A stretch of 33,912 nucleotides of DNA from Rodentibacter sp. Ppn85 (GTDB taxonomy: Bacteria > Pseudomonadota > Gammaproteobacteria > Enterobacterales > Pasteurellaceae): NCBI RefSeq assembly GCF_001999335.1, contig NZ_MLHS01000024.1:1-33912 (forward strand). The letters run 5' to 3'. The notes under the pieces were generated by a model. That model made no database searches, was not told where the DNA came from, and saw only the letters and a program-made list of their open reading frames with translations. Positions 18,910 to 27,259 of this stretch are shown in pieces. How positions within the stretch are numbered: position 1 is the first letter of the stretch; the number at the start of each line of letters is the position of its first letter. A program made the translations under genes and the position numbers.

Positions 18910-19965
18910 TTAAACAACGGATACCGCTTTAATTTGTACATACACACTCATACCAACCGTAAAGCGTAATTCATTTTGCGCCCATTTGCTGATACTTGCC
19001 CAAATCTTATGCCCTTCGACCAATAGCGCAATATCCACTCGTGAATCCTGTATATCAATTTGTGCAATTTGCCCATGTAAAATATTGCGAATACTGGTTT
19101 GTTGCGATTTTTGCAAAGCAATTGAAACGTCAGAACTATAAATACAAATCCTTACAGGTCTCCCCACTTCCGAATTTACTTGATTAATCCAAAGTAATTG
19201 TTCGCCTAATGAAAGTGCGGTCATTTTATAAGGCGGATTATGTAAATGCACAGGTAAAGCTAAAACACTACTCTGCTCATTGTCCTCTTTCCATGGTGCG
19301 AAAATAGTACTGCTCCAAATTCGTTCCACAGAATCATACGCTTTTACTTTTCCATTTTCCATTAATACCACGAGATCCGCGAGTCGCAATAATTCATCTA
19401 AACTATGAGTGACATACAAAATGGGAATATTAATTTCTTGAGAAAGCCGCTCCAAATACTGCATTAATTCCCGCTTACGCGGCACATCTAAGGCTGAAAG
19501 CGGCTCATCCATCAACAATATTTCCGGATCGGTCAGCAACGCCCGCCCAATAGCAACACGCTGCTTTTCCCCCCCGGAAAGAGTGAGCGGATAGCGTTTT
19601 AATAAATGCCCGATACCAAGCAACTCAACAATGTAATCAAAATCCTCTTTCCGTATATTTTTCATCCCATAACGTAAATTGCCTTTCACGTTACAATGAG
19701 GGAACAACCGAGCGTCTTGAAATACGTAGCCAATTTTTCTTTGGTGAACCGGTATATTTACTTGTGTTTCAATATCCACTAAAGTGCGGTCGTTTAACTG
19801 AACAAATCCTTCATCAGGTTGAACTAATCCGGCCACAAGATTAATTAAAGAGGTTTTACCCGAGCCGGATAAACCGAAAATAGCAGTTACCCCCTGTTCA
19901 GGGATCGATAAATTCACTTGTAAGGCAAGTTGCCCCAACTGTTTTTTTACGTTAATTTGCAACAT
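18910..19965 (-). CDS. modC: molybdate ABC transporter ATP-binding protein
   Basis: ATPase that powers molybdate import through ModB. Walker A is GLSGSGKT at 31-38, the ABC signature LSGGEKQR begins at 129, and Walker B ILLMDEP is at 149-155 followed by SALD. The C-terminal part (about 285-350) is a MOP/TOBE domain that binds oxyanions, a mark of ModC among ABC ATPases. Length 351 residues is normal. It overlaps the end of modB by 14 bases, which suggests translational coupling. Two uptake cores lie within the coding sequence. Confidence 0.96.
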   Translation of the reverse strand: MLQINVKKQLGQLALQVNLSIPEQGVTAIFGLSGSGKTSLINLVAGLVQPDEGFVQLNDRTLVDIETQVNIPVHQRKIGYVFQDARLFPHCNVKGNLRYGMKNIRKEDFDYIVELLGIGHLLKRYPLTLSGGEKQRVAIGRALLTDPEILLMDEPLSALDVPRKRELMQYLERLSQEINIPILYVTHSLDELLRLADLVVLMENGKVKAYDSVERIWSSTIFAPWKEDNEQSSVLALPVHLHNPPYKMTALSLGEQLLWINQVNSEVGRPVRICIYSSDVSIALQKSQQTSIRNILHGQIAQIDIQDSRVDIALLVEGHKIWASISKWAQNELRFTVGMSVYVQIKAVSVV

Positions 19966-20680
19966 TTCCCTGCCCTAATTTTTTCTGCATATACTTACTT
20001 AACCACTCTGAAGCCAGTAATGAAATTAATGAAAGGATAATGGCGAATACGCATAAACGGGCTGTTTGCACCTCGGCTCCCGGTGTTTGAATAAAAGAGT
20101 ACATAGCAAGAGGAATGGTTTGGGTCTCACCTGCAATATTGGAAACAAAAGTAATAGTTGCGCCAAACTCCCCTAACGAACGGGCAAAACCTAATATCAA
20201 TCCGGCCAATACGCCCGGCAGTGAAAGGGGAAAAGTGATCGTAAAAAATACACGCCATGGAGAAGCGCCCAAAGTTTGTGCCGCCTGTTCAAACCGAATA
20301 TCAATACTTTCAAGGGAAAGACGAATCGTCCGGACGACTAAAGGAAAAGCAACCACCGCCGAAGCAAGCACGGCCCCTTTCCAACTAAACCCAAAAGATA
20401 ACCCAAACCATTGATATAGGTACTGTCCGATAAATCCGTTTCGCCCCATTGCCACCAGCAATACATATCCAATTACAACCGGCGGTAACACTAAAGGCAA
20501 ATGAATAACGCCGCTCACTAAGGACTTACCATAAAAATTCTTACGCGCCAAAAGCCATGCGGCGAAAATAGCAAGAGGTAAGCTCCAAAGCATTGCACTA
20601 AACGCCACACTTAAGCTTAAACGAATTGCATCCGTCTCTAACGGACTGAGATTAAATAGGGAAAGAAATTGACCGAGCAA
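19952..20680 (-). CDS. modB: molybdate ABC transporter permease
   Basis: Inner-membrane channel of the ModABC importer. The 242-residue protein has about five to six hydrophobic helices. The EAA loop, the contact point with ModC, reads [20 protein letters not shown] followed by [10 protein letters not shown]. It sits between modA and modC, separated from modA by 80 bases with a terminator hairpin, which should keep ModA in excess over the membrane complex. Confidence 0.96.
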   Translation of the reverse strand: MLGQFLSLFNLSPLETDAIRLSLSVAFSAMLWSLPLAIFAAWLLARKNFYGKSLVSGVIHLPLVLPPVVIGYVLLVAMGRNGFIGQYLYQWFGLSFGFSWKGAVLASAVVAFPLVVRTIRLSLESIDIRFEQAAQTLGASPWRVFFTITFPLSLPGVLAGLILGFARSLGEFGATITFVSNIAGETQTIPLAMYSFIQTPGAEVQTARLCVFAIILSLISLLASEWLSKYMQKKLGQGNVAN

Positions 20681-20726
20681 ACCGCCTATCCTTATAACAC
20701 TGATATCTTGCTTAAGATTTTAACAA

Positions 20727-20748
20727 AAAGGGCAGAAACTTGCCCTTT
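20727..20748 (-). terminator. attenuating terminator between modA and modB
   Basis: AAAGGGCA (20727-20734), six-base loop, TGCCCTTT (20741-20748). On the minus strand it is followed by TTTTTG. Partial termination here would favour the binding protein over modBC. Confidence 0.75.
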
Positions 20749-20760
20749 CTTTAGTTAGAT

Positions 20761-21528
20761 TTATTTCACAGAGAAACCGTAGCTTTCAAGCACTTTTTTC
20801 GCAACTTCAGAATCAAGATATGTTAAAAAATCACGGGACTCCGAATTATCATGTCCTTTCAAAATTGCCATAGGATAAACCACCGGTTTATAACTATCTA
20901 ACGGAAATACACCCACAGTTTTCACTTTTCGGCTTACTTTCGCATCTGTGCTATACACGATACCATAAGGTGTTTCCGCTCGTTCAACTAATGCTAACGC
21001 ACCTCGCACATCTTTAGCACGCGCTAAACGATTTTTCACTTTATCCCATAGATTCAATTTAGTTAAAGCTTCTTCCGCATATTGTCCTGCCGGCACATGC
21101 GCCGGATCGCCCACTGATAAATAGCTGTCTTTTAACGCTTCAATCCACTCGCCTTTAGAAATATCGATTGTTTCAACCGCACTTTTTTTCGGTGCAATCA
21201 ATACCAATTCATTTCCCGCCAACACTTTTTCCGTTTTTTTTACCGTAAAATCCTTCTCCGAAAGATAGTTCATCCATTTATTACTGGCTGAAATAAAAAT
21301 ATCTGCCGGCGCCCCTTCTTCCACTTGTTTTGCTAAGGTTGATGAAGAAGCAAAAGAAAACGTCACTTCATTTTCAGGATTTTGCTTCATATAATCCGCC
21401 GCCACATTTTGCAAAGCATCTGTCATAGAGGCAGCGGCAAACACCATAACTTTAGCGGAAGTCGCCAAAGAAACGCCAAAGCCGATAATAAAAAGTGCGG
21501 TTGAAATTTTGGTTAATTTTTTCATCAT
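20761..21528 (-). CDS. modA: molybdate-binding periplasmic protein
   Basis: Periplasmic receptor that captures molybdate or tungstate and hands it to ModBC. A signal peptide covers about residues 1-25 (basic MMKKLTK, hydrophobic core, SLATSA end). The mature start KVMVFAAASMTDALQ has the conserved AAASM ligand loop. Two tandem ATGs lie at 21528 and 21525; the second has better spacing from AGGAG. The promoter region overlaps a ModE operator, so expression should fall when molybdate is plentiful. Length 255 residues is typical. Confidence 0.96.
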   Translation of the reverse strand: MMKKLTKISTALFIIGFGVSLATSAKVMVFAAASMTDALQNVAADYMKQNPENEVTFSFASSSTLAKQVEEGAPADIFISASNKWMNYLSEKDFTVKKTEKVLAGNELVLIAPKKSAVETIDISKGEWIEALKDSYLSVGDPAHVPAGQYAEEALTKLNLWDKVKNRLARAKDVRGALALVERAETPYGIVYSTDAKVSRKVKTVGVFPLDSYKPVVYPMAILKGHDNSESRDFLTYLDSEVAKKVLESYGFSVK

Positions 21529-21547
21529 TTTCTCCTATATCGAATAA

Positions 21548-21571
21548 CGTTATCTACTAAATTATATATCG
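21548..21571. promoter_or_regulatory. ModE operator between modA and modE
   Basis: Half-sites CGTTATCTA (21548-21556) and TATATATCG (21563-21571) flank six bases, matching the known ModE site CGnTATATA-N6-TATATnnCG. On the minus strand a TATAAT (21561-21566) sits inside it, at a fitting place for the modA -10, so binding would block modABC transcription. Confidence 0.85.
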
Positions 21572-21600
21572 AAACAAAAAATAACGATACGTGAAAATTT

Positions 21601-21624
21601 GGTTTTATCATAAAATATATAACG
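21601..21624. promoter_or_regulatory. possible second, weaker ModE site
   Basis: A good half-site TATATAACG (21616-21624) stands six bases from GGTTTTATC (21601-21609), which keeps six of nine consensus bases. It is nearer to modE and could serve its autoregulation. Confidence 0.45.
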
Positions 21625-21652
21625 CTTAAGATCGGTGAACATTTTTTACCCG

Positions 21653-21676
21653 AGTTGTCGGAGAGCTGCCGCAACT
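21653..21676 (+). other. stem-loop in the modE leader
   Basis: AGTTG-T-CGG (21653-21661) pairs with CCG-CAACT (21669-21676) with one bulged T and a loop AGAGCTG. It lies in the untranslated leader 25 bases before the modE ATG. It is GC-rich relative to the surroundings and has no T-run. I do not match it to the moco riboswitch or another known RNA. Confidence 0.4.
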
Positions 21677-21700
21677 TCGATTATCATAAAAGGAATGGTT

Positions 21701-22468
21701 ATGAAAAGTACTGAAATTTTACTTACGATAAAACTGCAACACATGCTCTTTATTGATCCCAAACGAGTTCGCTTACTCAAAGAAATTCAACAATGCGGTT
21801 CTATTAATCAAGCGGCAAAAAATGCTAAAGTCAGCTATAAAAGTGCGTGGGATCATCTTGAAGCAATGAACAGACTCAGCCCCTCCCCTTTACTAGAACG
21901 CAATACGGGAGGGAAAAATGGGGGCGGTACGGTTTTAACAAGCTATGCGAAACGTTTACTGCAACTTTATGACTTATTAGAGAAAACCCAAGATCATGCA
22001 TTCAAAATTTTGCAGGATGAATCCGTACCGCTCGATAGTCAAATTACCGCCACAGCACGCTTTTCCTTACAAAGTAGTGCACGTAATCAATTCTTTGGCA
22101 AAGTTGCACGCCAGAGAATGATTGATTCCCGATGTATCGTAGATGTGGATATTGCTACTTTATCAGAACCGTTACAGGTTTCTATCACAACAAAAAGCTC
22201 TGCACGTTTAAAACTTATCACAGAAAAAGAAGTCATGCTGATGTGTAAAGCACCCTGGGTGAAAATGACAAAACAACCTTTGGAAAATCAAACAAATCAA
22301 TTTCCCGTTACCATAAAATCAATCAATGAAGAGGAAGCCATTTTAGTTTTTGAGGATAGCGGAATGGAATTTTGTGCGACAATCACCCAACCAAACCAAT
22401 GGGAAATTGCTCAACAAATTTGGTTGCATATCGATCCGGAACAAATTATTTTGGCGACATTAGAATAG
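21701..22468 (+). CDS. modE: molybdate-responsive transcriptional regulator ModE
   Basis: Represses modABC when bound to molybdate. The N-terminal winged helix includes RVRLLKEIQQCGSINQAAKN and VSYKSAWDHLEAMN; two C-terminal MOP domains follow, the first with SARNQFFGKV and the second ending at the C-terminus. I chose the ATG at 21701 with AAAGGA upstream, giving 255 residues; an extension to GTG at 21635 would translate a stem-loop leader and is unlike the family. The gene diverges from modA, with one clear and one weaker ModE box between. It ends at a strong bidirectional terminator. Confidence 0.95.
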   Translation: MKSTEILLTIKLQHMLFIDPKRVRLLKEIQQCGSINQAAKNAKVSYKSAWDHLEAMNRLSPSPLLERNTGGKNGGGTVLTSYAKRLLQLYDLLEKTQDHAFKILQDESVPLDSQITATARFSLQSSARNQFFGKVARQRMIDSRCIVDVDIATLSEPLQVSITTKSSARLKLITEKEVMLMCKAPWVKMTKQPLENQTNQFPVTIKSINEEEAILVFEDSGMEFCATITQPNQWEIAQQIWLHIDPEQIILATLE

Positions 22469-22483
22469 GCTCTTAGTAAGAAA

Positions 22484-22513
22484 AAACGGCTGAATATCAG
22501 CCGTTTGTTTTTT
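22484..22513. terminator. bidirectional terminator after modE
   Basis: AAACGGCTGA (22484-22493), loop ATA, TCAGCCGTTT (22497-22506), then a T-rich run to 22513. On the other strand an A-run gives the T-tail. It separates modE from a convergent gene. Confidence 0.9.
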
Positions 22514-23519
22514 AGTTTTCCCCTTCAGGAAGTGAATCGAAATAAGCTCTTAATTCATCCAGCGATGTGCCAGCAAGAGGGCTATGCGGCAGAGAGAGAT
22601 ATTGAGATACCGCATAAACACGTTCTTTTAACATATTATATGCAAAACTTGGTTTCGCACCGTCTAACCAAACCAAATAGCTAACCAAATAGGAATACCC
22701 CAACTCATACCAATTTGCATAGTTTGCTGCCGCAAACATCGCCACATTACGCGAAATAGCGCGTAATTCCTCCGATTCAATATAACCTGCAACATAGCTA
22801 TGACGCGCGACCCAAATAGTACGAACCAAATCAAAACCGGAAATGTTGATTTTATCCGCTTCCATACCTTTCTTATCAAAGCCCAGTTCAACAATTGATT
22901 GGATTAAATCCTCAGCATGCGGATAAGCCATTAATGACATTTCCGCCCCCTCCATTGCACCATCCCATAGAGCGGCAATCTGTTCCCTTGCCTCTTCCGA
23001 ACTATTAATATCCCAAGAATTTGAAAGTGAAGATTTTACCGTTGATTCCGCTTCGTTATAAATCCCATAGAAATCATTCAGAGCAAAAGAATCGCCATAT
23101 TGCACGCTCAGTTCACGGCGATGAAGCGGATTATTTTTTAATTCTGTTAAAGACTCTTTGTCATCATGTAAAATCAATGAACTTTCATAAAACCCATCAA
23201 TTAAAAATGCATATTTTTCTTCGTCATTTTGTAATGGTGATTTGGGTTCCGGTAGGATCAATAAACCAAAAAACGGTTCACCTATACTTTGATTAGCGGA
23301 CTGAAAAACCACCCAGCCCGTAAACATTTTTACTAAACCATAGATCACCAAAACACTACTTAAGATCCATAAAATCCATTTATTTTCAATGGAAGAAAAA
23401 TAGTTTAAAAACTCGTTAATAATTAGACCGCCACCAACCAAAACGAAAACTAATCCCTTTAGTAGTGAAGCCGTCCCTTTTTTTAAATCCTGAAATTTTA
23501 ATTTTTTAGCGATACTCAT
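22512..23519 (-). CDS. DUF1266-like membrane protein, function unknown
   Basis: A 335-residue protein with two N-terminal membrane helices (about 20-42 and 48-68) and a soluble C-terminal part. The latter has a WDI motif at 169-171, the segment FDLVRTIWVARHSYVAGYI at 229-247, a following helix with NYANWYELGYSYL, and an Ala-rich W-containing end. This pattern matches my memory of the DUF1266 family (E. coli YbeR/YbeU). Its biochemical role is unknown. The start has AGGAAATT before the ATG. No uptake signal occurs in this gene or the next two. It faces modE and may be transcribed with the LRV-repeat gene behind it, though a 117-base spacer separates them. Confidence 0.7.
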   Translation of the reverse strand: MSIAKKLKFQDLKKGTASLLKGLVFVLVGGGLIINEFLNYFSSIENKWILWILSSVLVIYGLVKMFTGWVVFQSANQSIGEPFFGLLILPEPKSPLQNDEEKYAFLIDGFYESSLILHDDKESLTELKNNPLHRRELSVQYGDSFALNDFYGIYNEAESTVKSSLSNSWDINSSEEAREQIAALWDGAMEGAEMSLMAYPHAEDLIQSIVELGFDKKGMEADKINISGFDLVRTIWVARHSYVAGYIESEELRAISRNVAMFAAANYANWYELGYSYLVSYLVWLDGAKPSFAYNMLKERVYAVSQYLSLPHSPLAGTSLDELRAYFDSLPEGEN

Positions 23520-23636
23520 AATTTCCTCATTTAATTGATAGTAAACAAAAAAACCTCAAAAATTATACGAAACAAAACAAAGTATTTCTAGTGTGATTGA
23601 AGTATTTATAAAAAAATAATAATGACCTATCCTTAA

Positions 23637-24047
23637 TCACCCTCCAAACCGTTTTTTTAGACTACGCATAGCAGAATCTACAACCTCTTCATGTTTATCA
23701 TTCGCTAATTTTTCTAAAATATGCTTAGGACATTTTGCATTAATTGCTACCCTCATACGCACGGTATAATCTTTATCATTTGATAGTAATTCAAATGTTT
23801 CAAGTAAAATTCGGCGTTTTTCAGCCACCATATATCGAACATTAGAATCTTTACTATATGCTAATCTCGCTAATACAGCAGGAGAAACTAAATATTGAAC
23901 AACGATATATTCCAAATCAGGGTATTTTTCAATAACATCTAGCCAAATCTGCTCATCTTCAACTTCAACTCTTGGAAAATAAAGAGAACCCATTTCTTCA
24001 TCCCAAACCATCTTAAACTCTTCTGCTGTTTCTATTATTATTCTCAT
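23637..24047 (-). CDS. small LRV/HEAT-like repeat protein, function unknown
   Basis: A 136-residue protein, probably cytoplasmic. After a 50-residue N-terminal region it has about three helical repeats of 23-25 residues (about 55-77, 78-102, 104-127), each with the pattern of a short helix, then D/K-x-x-VR and an alanine, as in leucine-rich-variant or HEAT repeats. The clearest is CPKHILEKLANDKHEEVVDS. Such folds usually bind other proteins, but no partner can be named. I use the ATG at 24047; a TTG three bases upstream is closer to the AAGGA site, so the start is uncertain by one codon. It is unusually AT-rich and lacks uptake signals. Confidence 0.65.
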   Translation of the reverse strand: MRIIIETAEEFKMVWDEEMGSLYFPRVEVEDEQIWLDVIEKYPDLEYIVVQYLVSPAVLARLAYSKDSNVRYMVAEKRRILLETFELLSNDKDYTVRMRVAINAKCPKHILEKLANDKHEEVVDSAMRSLKKRFGG

Positions 24048-24178
24048 CAATGTTTTCCTTTTTGTTTACAAAATTATTAATATCAAGATTAGTAATTACG
24101 CTCTTTCATCAATTTAACTCTAAACCATTATTATTCGTACAAGTTAATTCTTAGGTAAAATTTATATAAAAAATAACT

Positions 24179-24613
24179 TCACACCTTCCAAGAAAAAGTA
24201 GATAAAACGAGAAGAACAATCAAAACAAAAATAAGCACATCAAAAATAAAATAATTTTCTGAACCATTAAAGTATTTTCTTAATATCGCCTTTCGTAATT
24301 TAGGATAAAACATATACCACTGAATATAAAAACCAAGAGTAGCAAAAATAGTCAAAGTAAATGCAGAGAAGGGATTAAAAAATGCAGTGTCACCAAAACC
24401 AACTAGAGATAGAATGAAAATAAAAAGACTACCTAGGGGAAAACTTAGTGTAAAAAGCACTAACGCATAACCAATATAATCTTCCCCAGTAAATAATGGT
24501 TCTCCACTTAAATGAGCATGCTCAATGGCATGGTAAAGTAAAAATATAATGACTGCATACCAACAAAATAAAGGAAAATAAGAGAATATCTTTTTTAACT
24601 TAGATATCGCCAT
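24179..24613 (-). CDS. four-helix inner-membrane protein, function unknown
   Basis: A 144-residue hydrophobic protein with four likely membrane helices (about 11-30, 47-72, 82-102, 121-141) and a basic loop PKLRKAILRKYF between helices 3 and 4. It has no cysteine pairs or heme-ligand pattern that would point to an enzyme; His28, His32 and His34 lie at the end of helix 1. Its start overlaps the end of the TorD-like gene by 14 bases, so it is probably translated with it. It ends the qmcA operon. Base composition is more AT-rich than its upstream neighbours. I do not recognise the family. Confidence 0.6.
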   Translation of the reverse strand: MAISKLKKIFSYFPLFCWYAVIIFLLYHAIEHAHLSGEPLFTGEDYIGYALVLFTLSFPLGSLFIFILSLVGFGDTAFFNPFSAFTLTIFATLGFYIQWYMFYPKLRKAILRKYFNGSENYFIFDVLIFVLIVLLVLSTFSWKV

Positions 24614-25175
24614 ATCTGTTATATTCTTCTAATTCATCCGCCATTGCCGCCAAAATTTCTCTCGTTAAATACGCTAAAGAGCAATAAAACGGTAAGGTAG
24701 CATAAGTTTCTATTTGAGTTAAAAATTTCGCGGCACAAGGCAATAAGAAGGCTTCAAATAGGGTTCGTTGCGCAGAAATAGAATCAACATTATCTTCCAA
24801 CCAAGAAGCCGTTAGTAAAAGTAATGCAAAATGATCCGCACTTTCCACTTCCGGCATACCACGCTCGTCACGAAAAGCGATAAAATCCGCTAAATCAATC
24901 TCATAAGCGGAAATTGCTGTAGCAACATTACCTCCTGTACCAAACAATTTTTGATATTCTTGATTTAACAATGCGAGATCAATTTTTAACTGAAGATTAT
25001 CTAACGCTGCTTGACTTTCCGTATCCGCATCTAATGCCCACACTTGGTTTAAGCCTTTTTGTTGCAACCAATCAAAAACACCGGCAAGCACAGGAGCTGT
25101 CGGAGCACGATAGAATAAGTTACCGAATAAACGACTAATTAAAGAAAAATTATTCAGTGTTTTTTCTATACTCAT
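24600..25175 (-). CDS. TorD/DmsD-family cytoplasmic chaperone
   Basis: An all-helical 191-residue protein of the TorD/NarJ family, which hold molybdoenzyme precursors or their Tat signals until cofactor is inserted. Family marks are YQKLFGTGGNVATAISAYE at 74-92 (the usual LF...YESV region) and ESADHFALLLLTASWL at 111-126 (the PxDH motif). The substrate is unknown: no Tat substrate or molybdopterin enzyme lies in the window. It overlaps the stop of the quinone reductase by ATGA and overlaps the following membrane protein by 14 bases, so all three are likely coupled. Proximity to mod genes supports a molybdenum link. Confidence 0.82.
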   Translation of the reverse strand: MSIEKTLNNFSLISRLFGNLFYRAPTAPVLAGVFDWLQQKGLNQVWALDADTESQAALDNLQLKIDLALLNQEYQKLFGTGGNVATAISAYEIDLADFIAFRDERGMPEVESADHFALLLLTASWLEDNVDSISAQRTLFEAFLLPCAAKFLTQIETYATLPFYCSLAYLTREILAAMADELEEYNRYGDI

Positions 25176-25783
25176 ACTGATTTTCCATTTAAAAGTGCGG
25201 TTAATTTTTCCAATGTTTTTTGCTCAACAACATCAAGCATTGCACGACGTGCTTCATCATCAATTAAATGAATATCACCAAATAACTTATAGGTTACGTT
25301 TTCAATACCGCAATAATTAAATAAACCGTTCACTAAACAATGATCCAGAGATTTATCAATACCAAATTCTTTGTACTTATCAACATTGCTACCAAGTGTG
25401 ATAAATTGTTGCATTTGTTTCCCTTTCAGCAAGCCAACAGATTCCCCATTTTCTGTTTTGTAAGCAAAGCCATGGCTTAATACCCGATCCAAATACCCTT
25501 TTAAAAGAGCCGGAAAGCCCATCCACCAAAGGGGATAAACGAGCGTAATTAAATCGGCTTGGCGAATAAGATCATGTTCATATTTGACTTCTTCGGGAAT
25601 AATGCCGCTATTCACCGCTTGTAATTCTTCAAAAGAAATAATTGGATTAAAATCCATGGTATAGAGATTACGGAATTGGGTTTCTACCCCAAGTGTTTGG
25701 CTGGTTTTCAACACACAATCTGCCACTGCACGCCCAAAGCTGTCTTTAGAATTAGGATGAGCAAAAATAATGAGATGGTTCAT
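25172..25783 (-). CDS. flavodoxin-fold NAD(P)H-dependent quinone reductase
   Basis: A 203-residue soluble flavoprotein of the Flavodoxin_2 (NQO/KefF/MdaB) family, expected to transfer two electrons from NAD(P)H to quinones. The FMN phosphate loop is FAHPNSKDSF at 7-16 and the flavin-contact segment is YPLWWMGFPALLKGYLDRV at 83-101. I chose the ATG at 25783 because it overlaps the nfeD stop as ATGA; a longer frame to 25876 overlaps nfeD extensively and has a non-family N-terminus. Its own stop overlaps the TorD-like start by ATGA. An uptake core lies near its 3' end. Exact substrate cannot be read from sequence. Confidence 0.85.
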   Translation of the reverse strand: MNHLIIFAHPNSKDSFGRAVADCVLKTSQTLGVETQFRNLYTMDFNPIISFEELQAVNSGIIPEEVKYEHDLIRQADLITLVYPLWWMGFPALLKGYLDRVLSHGFAYKTENGESVGLLKGKQMQQFITLGSNVDKYKEFGIDKSLDHCLVNGLFNYCGIENVTYKLFGDIHLIDDEARRAMLDVVEQKTLEKLTALLNGKSV

Positions 25784-26235
25784 TCTGTTACCTTTTCTAC
25801 AATAAGCGTGATACCTTCTACACGCACCACTTTTACAAGATCGTTTACCATAAGATGTTCCCCTTGGATACGCCAAGTCGTATCGTCAAACGCCCCTCTA
25901 CCAATACCGTTTGCCGCAATTTCCCGCACTGTTCCCTGTTTACCAAGCATAGCGTGATCTCGCTGATTTAGCGTAGTCTGAGCCTGATCTCGATTATCTT
26001 TATTATATTGATAGCGCCACCAAATCACCGACAGAATACACGCCAAAACCGCATAAAAAATTGCCAATCCTGTCAATGCAAAATTCGGAAAAATAAATTG
26101 CACAAGTGCAGTCACTAAAGCGGCCAATCCCCACCAAAGTAAAAATACGCCGGGAATGATCACTTCAGCAATCAATAAAACAAAACCTAGCACCAACCAA
26201 TGCCATAATGACCACACGGTTAACCATTCTGCCAT
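25780..26235 (-). CDS. NfeD-like membrane protein, partner of QmcA
   Basis: A 151-residue protein with three or four N-terminal hydrophobic helices (about 8-28, 30-50, 53-73) and a C-terminal OB-fold (about 95-151, ending TLIVEKVTE). It belongs to the short NfeD (NfeD1b/YbbK) class that is nearly always found next to an SPFH-domain protein, as here. The pair is thought to act in membrane organisation or protein quality control. A good ribosome site, AAAGGAG, precedes the ATG. A USS-pair terminator lies between qmcA and this gene; its stop overlaps the quinone reductase start. Confidence 0.85.
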   Translation of the reverse strand: MAEWLTVWSLWHWLVLGFVLLIAEVIIPGVFLLWWGLAALVTALVQFIFPNFALTGLAIFYAVLACILSVIWWRYQYNKDNRDQAQTTLNQRDHAMLGKQGTVREIAANGIGRGAFDDTTWRIQGEHLMVNDLVKVVRVEGITLIVEKVTE

Positions 26236-26254
26236 ATTGTCTCCTTTGATAGAA

Positions 26255-26284
26255 AAAGTGCGGTCAATTTTTTAACCGCACTTT
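26255..26284 (-). terminator. terminator built from two facing uptake signals
   Basis: AAAGTGCGGT (26255-26264) and ACCGCACTTT (26275-26284) are exact facing uptake cores that form a 10-bp stem. On the minus strand TTTTTC follows, so it could end or attenuate the qmcA transcript before nfeD. The stem also gives two uptake sites. Confidence 0.7.
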
Positions 26285-26300
26285 GAAAAATTAAATATGC

Positions 26301-27215
26301 TTAGGCTTTTTTATCGCCTTTTAATAATTCTGCAATGCCTGCCACAGAGCCAATTAAGTTGCCAGCCTCTAATGGCATTAATACAACCTTACTATTTTGC
26401 GAACCGCCAATTTCTTTTAGTGCTTCCGTATATTTTTGTGCAATGAAGTAATTGATTGCTTTCGTATCACCGCTTGTAATTGCCTCAGATACCATTTGTG
26501 TTGCTTTCGCTTCCGCCTCTGCCGCACGCTCACGAGCTTCCGCTTGCAAGAAAGCCTCTTGACGTTCACCTTCGGCTTTTAAAATACGTGCTTGTTTTTC
26601 CCCTTCCGCACGTAAAATTTCCGCTTGTCGAATCCCCTCTGCTTCTAATACTTCCGCACGTTTATTACGTTCGGCTTTCATTTGAGCATTCATAGAATCG
26701 ATCAATTCACGCGGCGGACGAACATCACGAATTTCAATACGGGTTACTTTAATCCCCCACGGATTCGTTGCCTCATCAACAATCGCAAGTAAACGACCAT
26801 TAATTGAATCTCGTTGTGATAACATTTCATCCAGTTCCATAGAACCGAGCACAGTACGAATATTCGTCATAGTTAAATTAATAATCGCTTGTTCAAGATG
26901 ATTGACTTCATAAGCTGCACTGCGTGCATCAATCACTTGAACAAAACATACCGCATCAATGGCAACGTTAGCGTTATCTTTAGAAATAACTTCTTGTGAA
27001 GGAATATCCAACACTTGTTCCATCATATTAATTTTGCGCCCGACACGATCCACAAAAGGCACAACAATATTCAAGCCCGGCATTAATGTTCGGGTATAGC
27101 GTCCAAATCGCTCAATCGTCCAATTATATCCCTGTGGAACAGTTTTTATAGTTGAAAATAAAATAACAATGATTAGTACAAGAAACACTAATGTGGCTAG
27201 CGTTAATCCATCCAT
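26301..27215 (-). CDS. qmcA: SPFH-domain membrane protein (stomatin/QmcA type)
   Basis: A 304-residue inner-membrane protein of the SPFH/band-7 family. One N-terminal membrane helix (about 3-22) is followed by the SPFH domain ([20 protein letters not shown] onward) and then a charged, Ala/Glu-rich coiled-coil region at about 190-240 with repeats of AEGxxQA. E. coli QmcA has the same layout and length, and can partly replace the FtsH-modulating HflKC complex. Such proteins form large rings that organise the membrane. It leads the five-gene operon qmcA-nfeD-reductase-torD-like-membrane protein. GAGG lies upstream of the ATG. Confidence 0.9.
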   Translation of the reverse strand: MDGLTLATLVFLVLIIVILFSTIKTVPQGYNWTIERFGRYTRTLMPGLNIVVPFVDRVGRKINMMEQVLDIPSQEVISKDNANVAIDAVCFVQVIDARSAAYEVNHLEQAIINLTMTNIRTVLGSMELDEMLSQRDSINGRLLAIVDEATNPWGIKVTRIEIRDVRPPRELIDSMNAQMKAERNKRAEVLEAEGIRQAEILRAEGEKQARILKAEGERQEAFLQAEARERAAEAEAKATQMVSEAITSGDTKAINYFIAQKYTEALKEIGGSQNSKVVLMPLEAGNLIGSVAGIAELLKGDKKA

Positions 27216-27259
27216 TTTGTTTTCCTCTATTATGTTTAAAATGTAAAAAGTCTATCAAA

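Noticed and set aside
21635-21700. 22-codon N-terminal extension of modE from GTG
   Set aside because: It would translate a stem-loop leader, lacks a ribosome site and does not fit the family length.
25784-25876. 31-codon N-terminal extension of the quinone reductase
   Set aside because: It lies wholly within nfeD in another frame; the ATG at 25783 gives the typical flavodoxin-fold start and an ATGA overlap.
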